Shown here: positions 34,904 to 41,682 of the stretch, one piece after another
Layout of the letters: each line of letters opens with the position of its first letter
How positions within the stretch are numbered: position 1 is the first letter of the stretch
NCBI GenBank assembly: GCA_964455485.1
Contig: CAYVXT010000034.1
Span: 1-54,159 of the forward strand
Origin: CAYVXT01 sp964455485
GTDB lineage: Bacteria > Patescibacteriota > Minisyncoccia > Phycocordibacterales > WO2-35-19
Direction of reading: 5' to 3'
Length of the DNA: 54,159 bases
Position numbers and translations under genes: made by a program
Notes under the pieces: model-generated
What the model was told of the DNA's origin: nothing
The model's input: only the letters and a program-made list of their open reading frames with translations
The model's database searches: none

Positions 34904-35626
34904 ATGACTTTAAATACTTACGACGAGAATTTATCAAATACTTTTAGGAAGTCAGATGTAAAGCCTGACAAACAGTTTTCTTTTTTACCTACAGTACTTT
35001 CAATTATTGGTGATCTGTCAGGAAAAACGGCTCTAGATTTAGGGTGTGGCGATGGTTTCTTCACCAAATCTCTTTCCCAAGCTGGAGCTCAAAAAGTAAT
35101 TGGGATTGATAATTCTAAAGAGCAAATAAAGTTAGCGGAATCACAGCCTCATGGCAAGAATATTGTTTATCAACTTGGAGATATCTTCAAAGACGAATTA
35201 CCAAAAGCGGATATCGCTCTCACTCCTTTTGTAGTTAATTATTCGGAATCTTTAGGGCAATTAGAGTTTCTCTTTAAGAACATTTACCAAAGTTTATCGG
35301 AAGGTGGAAAAGTGGTATTGATGGTCGATCAACCAAGAGGAAAAGACCTTAAAAAGTTTGGGAGTGTGAAAACATTACAAGGAGAAGAAGTTGATGGAAC
35401 AAAAATTAAAATTGACCTCTATAACGGAGAGGAATTTATTTGCACGCTCTATTCTATTTATTACACCCCAGAGACTTTAGAAAATACTTTAATTGAAGTT
35501 GGCTTTAAAAATATTAAATGGCATACACCTATAGTTTCGGAGGAAGGCATACAGAAATTCGGTAGAGATTTCTGGGAAGGTTTTCAAGAAAACTCTGAGC
35601 TTGGATATATCAGTGCAGAAAAATAA
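34904..35626 (+). CDS. SAM-dependent methyltransferase
   Basis: The ATG at 34904 is chosen because upstream codons overlap yhhQ and give no conserved sequence. 240 residues. Class I methyltransferase motif I is ALDLGCGDGFFTKSLSQAGA, followed by VIGIDNSKEQIKLAE (motif II) and a GDIFKDELPKADIALTPFVV region (motif IV). The substrate is unknown; the fold resembles UbiE/small-molecule enzymes. Host-like base composition, monocistronic. Confidence 0.85.
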   Translation: MTLNTYDENLSNTFRKSDVKPDKQFSFLPTVLSIIGDLSGKTALDLGCGDGFFTKSLSQAGAQKVIGIDNSKEQIKLAESQPHGKNIVYQLGDIFKDELPKADIALTPFVVNYSESLGQLEFLFKNIYQSLSEGGKVVLMVDQPRGKDLKKFGSVKTLQGEEVDGTKIKIDLYNGEEFICTLYSIYYTPETLENTLIEVGFKNIKWHTPIVSEEGIQKFGRDFWEGFQENSELGYISAEK

Positions 35627-35630
35627 TTTT

Positions 35631-35737
35631 TGCTCCCAGTAAGCCCAATCGTTGCTGTGCACGAATCGGGTTTTGGTTGCTGACAATGATCATCCTCCGG
35701 ATGCATTTGTATGCACCGCTACGCGGTGCTCCCAGTA
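35631..35737. repeat. Duplicated tRNA-Arg 3' end with adjoining GC hairpin
   Basis: TGCTCCCAGTA occurs at 35631-35641 and again at 35727-35737, where it is the 3' end of the minus-strand tRNA-Arg. Between them is 85 nt of non-coding DNA ending in the perfect hairpin GCACCGC-TAC-GCGGTGC (35713-35729) abutting the tRNA. Confidence 0.6.
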
Positions 35738-35798
35738 GGAATCGAACCTACATTTTAACTTCCGCAAAGTCATGTCCTATCCATTGAACGATGGGAGC
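35727..35798 (-). tRNA. tRNA-Arg (anticodon GCG)
   Basis: Minus strand: acceptor GCTCCCA/TGGGAGC, D arm GTTC/GGAC, anticodon arm TGACT-TTGCGGA-AGTTA giving GCG (reads CGC/CGU), T arm with GGTTCGATTCC. CCA is not encoded. A GCG anticodon in place of the usual ACG for CGN codons would not need adenosine deamination to inosine. Confidence 0.9.
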
Positions 35799-35821
35799 CT
35801 TTATTACTGCCACACATTAAC

Positions 35822-35849
35822 AAAAAAGTGGCTTTGTTGCCACTTTTTT
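35822..35849 (-). terminator. Intrinsic terminator
   Basis: AAAAAGTGGC-TTTGTT-GCCACTTTTT, symmetric, immediately downstream of the minus-strand gene ending at 35848. Confidence 0.8.
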
Positions 35850-36315
35850 ATCTCGCCAAGAGTTTATCAAACCATTTATGGATTATTGATTCTTGAAGAT
35901 ATTCTTCTTCCAAAAATTCTAAAAGGATTTCTCTTAAGTCGTTTAAATCTATTTCATCACTAACCGGTATGATAACGAGAGGGGAAAGCGAACCAAGTGG
36001 GTGAATGAGTATTCTATCTCCATGAATGTGGTCATCTTCGATCCAAAAAGATCGTTGTGATAGCCAAGGATACATTTGCCTTCCAACGATAATACCTTTA
36101 GGAACAATTTTGATATTTAAATCCCTCGTTTCTTTATATGAAAGGAGTCCAATTGTAAACCCAGCAATGATTATAAAAATTCCAAATAGAAAATTATCAA
36201 AATAAAACGCCAGCACTGAAGCGGCAATCGTTATAATACCGAGTATCCAATACCAATCATTACTTTTTTTATCAAAATGATGTTCTGGCGAATGCCATTC
36301 TAAAATGGTTTCCAT
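35848..36315 (-). CDS. Conserved membrane protein with two N-terminal TM helices
   Basis: 155 residues. After METILEWHSPEHHFDKKSND two adjacent membrane helices (about 21-60) precede a PH-like cytoplasmic domain (IKIVPKGIIVGRQMYPW ... SFWIEDD) and an acidic helical end. This build, with a Trp-rich start, is common among small CPR membrane proteins of unknown function. A TAAAAT box on the minus strand ends 6 nt before the ATG, suggesting a leaderless message. No function assigned. Confidence 0.65.
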   Translation of the reverse strand: METILEWHSPEHHFDKKSNDWYWILGIITIAASVLAFYFDNFLFGIFIIIAGFTIGLLSYKETRDLNIKIVPKGIIVGRQMYPWLSQRSFWIEDDHIHGDRILIHPLGSLSPLVIIPVSDEIDLNDLREILLEFLEEEYLQESIIHKWFDKLLAR

Positions 36316-36370
36316 ATAAATATTTTATCATATACAAGTCAAATATGAGGGGAGAGTGTGTGTATGTGGG

Positions 36371-36502
36371 ATTAATTATTCTAATTATACTAATTAACCT
36401 AAGTACCCTAAATAAATCCCAATACACAAAATTCCCTGTTCTGATTAGGGCTTGGGTATTGTTTAGAATAATTAGAACAATTAGGTCAATTAGAATAATT
36501 TC
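36371..36502. repeat. AT-rich intergenic repeat, copy C
   Basis: The left arm includes AATTATTCTAATTATACTAA and TTAACCTAAGTACCCTAA. The right arm, TTAGAATAATTAGAACAATT then AGGTCAATTAGAATAATTT, is its imperfect complement. Long version of the elements at 2849-2950 and 4031-4116. Confidence 0.65.
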
Positions 36503-36504
36503 CT

Positions 36505-36870
36505 CTATCTCACAACACTTCCCGGAGGCACATCGTTTCCAAATTTCATAAGTGAAAAGAAGCTTCCGCTTTCAGTCTCGCCAGAAACCGCCATTATCAT
36601 AGCCTGACTCTCTAGCCCCATTATTTGGCGAGGTTCTAGGTTTGTGACGAATCCACAGATTGTGCCAACCAACTCTTCTGGTTTTATAAATTTTGCTATG
36701 CCCGAAACCACTTGGCGGGTTTCTCTTCCTTTGCCCACCGAAGCTTCAGCGAAGGCGGGACCAAAATCTACCGAAAGCTTTAAAAGCTTCTCAGACCCTT
36801 CCACTGGCTCAGCACTAAGCACCTTGCCAGCTCGTATTTCTACCTTCTTAAAATCATCAATTGAAATCAT
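36505..36870 (-). CDS. tRNA-binding (EMAP/MetG C-terminal-like) protein
   Basis: 121 residues forming the OB-fold tRNA-binding domain found at the C-terminus of MetRS and in CsaA. Landmarks are FKKVEIRAGKVLSAEPVEGSEKLLKLSVDFG, RQVVSGIAKFIKPEELVG and RQIMGLESQAMIMA. A stretch of about 13 residues, PAFAEASVGKGRE, breaks the normally continuous VDFG-E-RQVVSGI; it is encoded by a GC-rich palindrome (36734-36759). Whether it pairs with a separate MetRS is unknown. The frame is intact. Confidence 0.88.
   Translation of the reverse strand: MISIDDFKKVEIRAGKVLSAEPVEGSEKLLKLSVDFGPAFAEASVGKGRETRQVVSGIAKFIKPEELVGTICGFVTNLEPRQIMGLESQAMIMAVSGETESGSFFSLMKFGNDVPPGSVVR
36734..36759. repeat. GC-rich palindromic element inserted in frame
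   Basis: CCCACCGAAGCTTCAGCG and AAGGCGGG form imperfect inverted ends around AAGCTT. It encodes PAFAEAS-type residues on the minus strand. Related sequence flanks tRNA-Ser. Confidence 0.75.
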
Positions 36871-36938
36871 TTAGATATACTACATCAATTTTAACTTTGC
36901 TAAAAGTCAATTTTTTGCTAGTATTCCTTTGTTAATAA

Positions 36939-37023
36939 GGAGGGGTGGCAGAGTGGTCTATCGCACTTGTCTTGAAAACAAGAGTCTCGAAAGGGACCGT
37001 GAGTTCGAATCTCACCCCCTCCG
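36939..37023 (+). tRNA. tRNA-Ser (anticodon UGA)
   Basis: Acceptor GGAGGGG/CCCCTCC with discriminator G, anticodon arm CTTGT-CTTGAAA-ACAAG (UGA), a long variable arm and T arm with GTTCGAAT. 85 nt. CCA is not encoded. Its last 15 nt plus one flanking base are repeated exactly at 37348-37363. Confidence 0.95.
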
Positions 37024-37094
37024 CCTTCGGTCCGCAGTAGCGGACCTTCGGCGTGACGAAGTCCGCCAAGTAGGGACGCGAAGGCGACCTTCGC
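37022..37094. repeat. Tandem GC-rich hairpins after tRNA-Ser
   Basis: Hairpin 1 is GGTCCGC-AGTA-GCGGACC (37029-37046), extended by CGCC/GGCG. Hairpin 2 is GCGAAGG-CGA-CCTTCGC (37078-37094). They share the CCTTCGCTG and GCGAAGGCG words with the element in the 36505 gene. Confidence 0.75.
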
Positions 37095-37098
37095 TGCA

Positions 37099-37332
37099 AT
37101 GAATTATGTGTATTCTTTAAAATGCAAAGACGGATTCTACATCGGTTGTACCAATGATTTAAAGGATAGGATAAAAAGACACAAGGCTGGACAAGTTGAT
37201 GCTACAAAAAATAGATTGCCTGTAGAGCTAGATTTTTATATAGCACTAGATAATCAATACAAAGCTTTCAAATTTGAAAAATATTTAAAATCAGGCTCTG
37301 GCAGAGCTTTTATAAAGAGGCATTTTATTTGA
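37099..37332 (+). CDS. Small GIY-YIG endonuclease
   Basis: 77 residues, essentially only the catalytic domain: YVYSLKCKDGFYIGCTNDLKDRIKRH provides the GIY (here VYS) and YIG elements and the active-site Arg, and AFKFEKYLKSGSGRAF provides the metal-binding Glu. Family members cut DNA; solo UPF0213-like versions are common in CPR. The ORF sits between two copies of the tRNA-Ser 3' end and behind GC hairpins, which suggests a mobile or parasitic unit. AT-rich composition like the host. Confidence 0.88.
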   Translation: MNYVYSLKCKDGFYIGCTNDLKDRIKRHKAGQVDATKNRLPVELDFYIALDNQYKAFKFEKYLKSGSGRAFIKRHFI

Positions 37333-37347
37333 TGTATTCCTGACCGG

Positions 37348-37363
37348 ATCTCACCCCCTCCGC
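37348..37363. repeat. Duplicate of the tRNA-Ser 3' end (attachment-site-like)
   Basis: ATCTCACCCCCTCCGC is identical to 37009-37024 (T-arm to discriminator of tRNA-Ser). The copies are 339 nt apart and bracket the hairpins and the GIY-YIG ORF. Confidence 0.8.
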
Positions 37364-37474
37364 AGCTCGAATTTGTTAATTTGCAAAGTGTTTTTACTTC
37401 AATTTTTTGAAGGGGTGTTAGAGTTAGAACTTTTGTAGATTTATAACAAAACCAGGTTGTGATAAAGTTTTAAT

Positions 37475-38092
37475 ATGGAAGAGTTTCCAACTTCAAGGTC
37501 TATATATAAATCAGAAAGAGAAAACCAGGACGAAATCACGGTTCGTCATCAGCCAACTGTTGAAAATATGGGCGAAGGTAAATTTCGTTATAAATTTGAG
37601 TTTCCGAACTTCTCTGTGGTAGCAGATTTAGGAGAAAATAATTTAACTTACAAAATTGAGTTTGAGGCTGGAGGGAAGACGTATAACTTTTTGGCAGATT
37701 TGCCAGATGATTATAAGTTTCTCATGACTTTCTACCCATCTGGAAAAGTCTTTTCTAGAAAAAGAGAAATAAGAGGGATTCTTTTCGATTCAGTCGGAAG
37801 TATTTTAAGTAATTCTCATGAAAAAGGTCATGTTAAATATCAGGAAAGCAGGACTCCAGAAGAATTGGATAAAAACCTCTCAATTTTCGGAAAGTTGCAA
37901 AGAGGTGAACCTGTAAACGAAGAAGAAAGAAATTCAATTCTGGAAGAAGAACAATTTGCCTGGGATGAAGTAAGGTCGGAAATAAAGAAAATTGAAGAAA
38001 CATTAGGCATAACAATTGTTCAAGATGAAAGTGTAAAAGATTCTTATATTCAGCGTAGACTCGATACTTACGCTAAGTTAGGTCATGATTAA
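37475..38092 (+). CDS. Uncharacterised putative zinc metallopeptidase-like protein (HEKGH)
   Basis: 205 residues with no signal peptide. The N-terminal 95 residues are beta-rich. A helix with NSHEKGHVKYQ at 112-122 gives the zincin motif HExxH (His115, Glu116, His119). A downstream helix with EEEQFAW (157-163) could supply a third Glu ligand, as in several small zincin families. I do not recognise the family. It starts after the tRNA-Ser insertion and precedes a small transporter-like gene by 17 nt. Enzymatic activity is a prediction. Confidence 0.6.
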   Translation: MEEFPTSRSIYKSERENQDEITVRHQPTVENMGEGKFRYKFEFPNFSVVADLGENNLTYKIEFEAGGKTYNFLADLPDDYKFLMTFYPSGKVFSRKREIRGILFDSVGSILSNSHEKGHVKYQESRTPEELDKNLSIFGKLQRGEPVNEEERNSILEEEQFAWDEVRSEIKKIEETLGITIVQDESVKDSYIQRRLDTYAKLGHD

Positions 38093-38109
38093 GTTTATAA
38101 ATTAAAAAT

Positions 38110-38433
38110 ATGATTGCTTGGATTATTCCATTAGCCATTCTTATATTTTTTGAAGCAATTGCGGATATTTTCGCTAAAGAATGGTCTTTAGGGAATAGGT
38201 CTTTTGCTTATGCCGTTCTTTCTCTAGTAGCATATTTGTTGGCTAACTCATCTTGGTTAATTGCTCTTAAATACGGCTCAGGCCTTGCGAGAGGGGCAAT
38301 CATTTTTTCAGTTGCATCTGCCATACTAGCTTCCGTTATTGGTTTGGTTTTCTATAAAGAACAATTATCAACTGTTCAGCTAATCGGAGTATTTATTGGT
38401 ATCATCTCGATAGTTCTTATTGTTTGGGAGTAG
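38110..38433 (+). CDS. Small four-TM transporter-like protein (SMR/EamA-like)
   Basis: 107 residues with four membrane helices and the conserved Glu in the first (LIFFEAIADIFAKEW), the GLARGAIIFSVASAI helix, and a final GVFIGIISIVLIV helix with an FYKEQLS connector. This fits a small-multidrug-resistance or half-size EamA protein, normally a dimeric exporter. Substrate unknown. Probably co-transcribed with the preceding zincin-like gene. Confidence 0.7.
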   Translation: MIAWIIPLAILIFFEAIADIFAKEWSLGNRSFAYAVLSLVAYLLANSSWLIALKYGSGLARGAIIFSVASAILASVIGLVFYKEQLSTVQLIGVFIGIISIVLIVWE

Positions 38434-38546
38434 GGATTTTTACCAAGTTCCCACAATCTTAAATTTAGTGTAAGCTGAGAGCATTAAATAGGTTCTAACT
38501 TCGTCTAATACCCTCCGCAAATTTTGAATGCGCAGCCTGATTCCTG

Positions 38547-38552
38547 TATAGT
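38547..38552 (+). promoter_or_regulatory. Leaderless-type -10 box of the HAD gene
   Basis: TATAGT ends 6 nt before the ATG at 38559. Confidence 0.45.
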
Positions 38553-38558
38553 TTTACC

Positions 38559-39248
38559 ATGGGTCTTGAAGGCATAAACCACAATATAGAGAGAAGAGAA
38601 TTTCCTCCGAAGTCAGTAGCTATATTTGATTTTGATGGAACAATAGCAGATTCGCGAGATACGGTGGGTCATATTGTCAATGAACTTGCAGACGAATATG
38701 GTTATGAAAAACTAAATGAGAGTGAAATTTTGAAATATACTAGTAAAAAAGCTCAAGATTTTCTTAGAGAAGATCTGAAATTGTCTTGGCTAAGAATACC
38801 TGGTTTTGCGGCTAAGCTCCGATCAGAATTAAATAAAAAAATAGCAGAATTAAAACCAACCAGTGGGATAGTTGAAGTTGTTAAGTAACTCAAATCTCGT
38901 AATTATAAACTTGGTATCGTTTCTTCTAATTCTGAAGATAATATCAAACAATTTCTTATCAATAATGATATTGATATCTTTGATTTTATTAGTTCGGGGA
39001 GCAGTTTGTTAGGAAAGGCGAGAAATCTTAGAAAAACTATAAGTGCAGAAGGGTTTGAAGCTAAAGATGTTGTATATATTGGCGACGAGATACGTGATAA
39101 AGCTGCGGCAGATGCTGCGGGCATTGATATTATAATAGTGAGTTGGGGCTATAACTCTAAAGATTCATTAGAGAAAAGCAACAAGAGTATTATTATAGAT
39201 TCACCAAATGAGTTACTAGATTTACTGCCTTCTTTTGAAGAGATATAA
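38559..39248 (+). pseudogene. HAD-family hydrolase interrupted by an in-frame TAA
   Basis: HAD motif I is VAIFDFDGTIADSRD (DxDGT), motif II is KLGIVSSNSED after the stop, and motifs III/IV are LLGKARNL and VVYIGDEIRDKAAADAAGI. The TAA at 38886-38888 splits one continuous frame, and both halves are well conserved. A single C-to-T change (CAA to TAA) would explain it. It would otherwise be a phosphoglycolate-phosphatase-like enzyme of 229 residues. An assembly or sequencing error, or a real nonsense mutation, cannot be told apart here. Confidence 0.85.
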
Positions 39249-39347
39249 AATTCCAATTCTTTCTAAGAACTACCATGGTCATTACTCATTAAAGATCTAT
39301 AATTATTGGTTATAATAGTATAAAAATACTAAAATTTTAAAATTAAA

Positions 39348-39728
39348 ATGTTGTTGGTGAGAACAAAGGTAAGATATAGCAGGAGAAATAAAATAACCGG
39401 AGTTGGTTTGCTCGCTGCCCAATATACCAGCCAAAACTTTAGTGTGGAAATTTGACTCAAGATTTGATTTTTTTTTGATCCAAAACAAGTTGAGAGTCTT
39501 CCAGAAATCCAAAGAGAAATGATTAAAGATGGTGGTTACATTTCGTATCTTACCAACGCATACGTTTGTTCAATAGATAATTCTAGGTTTATAAATAGCT
39601 CTTCGAAACCAAATATAGATGATACACAAGTTTTACCGGGGGACACTGAAATATCTTGGATTGCAACGAAAGATATCTACGAAGGAGAAGAGTTGACAAC
39701 ACAAATTAAACGCCCAAAAGCGGAATAA
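39348..39728 (+). pseudogene. SET-domain protein remnant with two frameshifts
   Basis: The frame opens MLLVRTKVRYSRRNKITGVG LLAA like CPR SET proteins. A shift near 39420-39424 moves the next conserved part, NIPAKTLVWKFDSRFDFF, to another frame. The poly-T run at 39468-39476 shifts back to DPKQVESLPEIQ, and the original frame continues to WIATKDIYEGEELTTQ. Restoring two bases and one base would give a continuous protein. The usual NH[ST] substrate motif reads FINSSSKPN, so the catalytic His is also lost. Clearly decayed. Confidence 0.85.
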
Positions 39729-39752
39729 CTCTTGCTAATAAATGCTTTGAGT

Positions 39753-39986
39753 TTATTGAGAAGGAGAAGAAGTTTCTTCTTTTGTTTCAATTTTATATTT
39801 TCTTGCAACAAACAAAATGTATATCAGGTCTAATATACCCAAAGTATTGGAAATAAAAAGTATAATAAACCACAATTTGTGGGAGAGACGAGCTGAATAC
39901 CAAATAGCAAAACCTTTAATAGGTAGTGTGATCACAGAAAGACCTACAAGCCAGATATTTTGGGAAATAAATTGTTCAACTGTCAT
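39753..39986 (-). CDS. DUF5652-like small membrane protein
   Basis: 77 residues with two membrane helices. The second contains LWFIILFISNTLGILDLIYIL, matching the W-F-x-x-L-x-x-N-T-x-G pattern of small CPR membrane proteins grouped as DUF5652, preceded by LPIKGFAIWYSAR. No known function. A TATAAT on the minus strand ends 7 nt before the ATG. Confidence 0.7.
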   Translation of the reverse strand: MTVEQFISQNIWLVGLSVITLPIKGFAIWYSARLSHKLWFIILFISNTLGILDLIYILFVARKYKIETKEETSSPSQ

Positions 39987-40019
39987 ACAAAAAATTATAG
40001 CAAATTACTGCGATTTTGC

Positions 40020-40025
40020 TATGCT
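40020..40025 (+). promoter_or_regulatory. Leaderless-type -10 box of ruvX
   Basis: TATGCT ends 6 nt before the ruvX ATG at 40032. Confidence 0.4.
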
Positions 40026-40031
40026 CTAGGT

Positions 40032-40451
40032 ATGAGATATCTAGGAATTGATTTTGGCACCAAAAAAATTGGATTAGCCATTTCAGATGATGAAAACAAA
40101 TTGGCTTTTCCATATAAAGTGATTGGAAGTGGTGTAAATACAATTGAAGAAATAAAAAATATTATTGCAAATCAAAATATTGGCGAAGTGGTGATCGGGG
40201 AGTCTAAAGATTTTGAAGGTAAAGAAAATAAATTGATGAAAGTGGCAAATCAATTTAAAAATGATTTAGAAAAAGATGGCGTTGTGGTGCATTTTGAACC
40301 CGAATTTTTAACATCACACCAAGCAGAAAAGTTTTTTATAGACGATCGAAGAAGCGGGGCAAAGATGGAAAAAATGAAAGGAAAAGACGATATGCTCGAT
40401 GCTAGGGCTGCTGCTATTATCTTACAATCATTTTTGGATAAGCTTCGTTGA
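40032..40451 (+). CDS. ruvX: Holliday junction resolvase-like YqgF/RuvX
   Basis: Start at ATG 40032, where MRYLGIDFGTKKIGLAISDDE begins; upstream codons overlap the divergent gene's start. 139 residues, RNase H-like fold with the Asp of GIDFGTKKIG, IGEVVIGESK, and a late DDMLDARAAAIILQSFL carrying the final acidic residues. RuvX processes 16S rRNA and can act on junctions. Normal length. Confidence 0.92.
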   Translation: MRYLGIDFGTKKIGLAISDDENKLAFPYKVIGSGVNTIEEIKNIIANQNIGEVVIGESKDFEGKENKLMKVANQFKNDLEKDGVVVHFEPEFLTSHQAEKFFIDDRRSGAKMEKMKGKDDMLDARAAAIILQSFLDKLR

Positions 40452-40467
40452 TGTGCCTTTAATTTGG

Positions 40468-40473
40468 TATAAT
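40468..40473 (+). promoter_or_regulatory. Leaderless-type -10 box
   Basis: GGTATAAT with exactly 6 nt to the ATG at 40480. Confidence 0.55.
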
Positions 40474-40479
40474 GTACCA

Positions 40480-40767
40480 ATGAAAACAATAATAATCAGG
40501 TACAAAGTAAAGGAAGATAGAGTTGAAGAAAATATAAATCTTATTAAAAAAGTTTTTGAGGAGCTTAAAGAACTTAACCCTGCAGATTTTAAATATAAAA
40601 GCTATTTTTTGAAAGAGAGCGGAGAGTTTGTGCATATCGCTGAAATATATGGAGAGGAAAACCCTATCACCAAAGTCAAAGCGTTTGCAGAGTTCCAAAA
40701 AGATTTGAAAGACAGGTGCATTGAACCGCCACTCGCCACTACACCGGAATTAATAGGTGAGTTTTAA
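40480..40767 (+). CDS. Small ABM/dimeric alpha-beta-barrel-like protein
   Basis: 95 residues starting MKTIIIRYKVKEDRVEENIN. The beta-alpha-beta pattern (IIIRYKV, then a long helix, then FVHIAEIYGEENP) is that of small ferredoxin-like/antibiotic biosynthesis monooxygenase-type domains. No catalytic residues can be named. An upstream in-frame ATG inside ruvX is rejected. It ends 5 nt before the next gene, so the two are probably co-transcribed. Confidence 0.6.
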   Translation: MKTIIIRYKVKEDRVEENINLIKKVFEELKELNPADFKYKSYFLKESGEFVHIAEIYGEENPITKVKAFAEFQKDLKDRCIEPPLATTPELIGEF

Positions 40768-40772
40768 AAATT

Positions 40773-41138
40773 ATGAATTTCACAAGGTTTAGTCTGATAT
40801 ACCTTGCCACCTACCTAACTGTAGGAGGTTTGGGTTTTCTTTTTATACCAACACAATTTAGTGACGTACTTTTAAGCAATACAACATACGAGGAAATACC
40901 TTTGCGTCTCGCGGGAATGTTTTCGCTTCTTTTAGGTATTGTGGTAATACAAATTGTAAGGAAAAGTGTTTTTGAGCTTTATAAAACAAGTTTGATAGCC
41001 AGACTCATAGGGCTTTTATCTCTCGGATCTTTTTATTTTATGACTTCAAACCCAATGTTTATCACCTTGTTTTGCATTGTTGGGGCAGGGCTTATTTTGA
41101 CTCTAATTGGTATATCAAAGGACTCTACAGGAGCATAA
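40773..41138 (+). CDS. Hypothetical four-TM membrane protein
   Basis: 121 residues with four hydrophobic helices (about 5-28, 42-62, 78-92 and 95-115) joined by short loops (LLSNTTYEEIPLRLAG between the first two). I recognise no family. It belongs to a run of small genes (40.5-42.5 kb) that resemble general environmental proteins more than CPR core functions. Confidence 0.6.
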   Translation: MNFTRFSLIYLATYLTVGGLGFLFIPTQFSDVLLSNTTYEEIPLRLAGMFSLLLGIVVIQIVRKSVFELYKTSLIARLIGLLSLGSFYFMTSNPMFITLFCIVGAGLILTLIGISKDSTGA

Positions 41139-41245
41139 TTAGGGTAATAAAAATGAAGTATGATATAATTCTGCAATTACAAAACGGAATTATTATTTAG
41201 TAAATATACATGAGTGCAATAGCAAATAGTTATAAGAAAGGTAGG

Positions 41246-41662
41246 ATGATGGAAACAACTGTTTCCATAAACATCAATACTTCGCCAGAAAAAATATGGG
41301 AAATATTGACTAATGGACCAAGGTACACAAGTTGGAATTCAACAGTTATAAGTTTGGAAGGGAATATAAAAAAAGGAGAGAAAATAAAACTCACATCAAC
41401 AAGTGACCCAAAAAGAGTTTTTAAGCTCAATGTTGTTGAGTTTGATTCTCCAACAAAAATGGTTTGGAGTGATGGAAACTTTATGTTTAAAGGGGTAAGA
41501 ACATTTAGTTTAGATAAAAAGAGTGACGGTAGTACTGATTTTAAAATGACCGAAGTTTTCAGCGGATTAATGTTGCCACTCATTGCAAAATCTCTCCCAG
41601 ATTTTAAACCATATTTCCAGAAATTTGCAGAAGATCTTAAGGTGGTTGCTGAAAACAGTTAA
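41246..41662 (+). CDS. SRPBCC (START-like/polyketide cyclase) domain protein
   Basis: The ATG at 41246 (MMETTVSININTSPEKIWEI) gives 138 residues; an ATG at 41210 would add 12 charged residues. The VSININTSPEKIWEILTNGPRY start, the GEKIKLTS strand and VWSDG follow the helix-grip fold of SRPBCC proteins, which bind hydrophobic ligands. The ligand is unknown. Confidence 0.82.
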   Translation: MMETTVSININTSPEKIWEILTNGPRYTSWNSTVISLEGNIKKGEKIKLTSTSDPKRVFKLNVVEFDSPTKMVWSDGNFMFKGVRTFSLDKKSDGSTDFKMTEVFSGLMLPLIAKSLPDFKPYFQKFAEDLKVVAENS

Positions 41663-41682
41663 GTTATAACTAACTAATATTT

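Noticed and set aside
39303..39512. Minus-strand frame opposite the SET remnant
   Set aside because: No signal peptide, motif or start signal; the opposite strand carries recognisable SET sequence.
39348..39728. UGA recoding in the SET gene
   Set aside because: Two UGA codons appear in the first frame, but conserved residues move to another frame there, which means frameshifts. UGA also ends dnaA.
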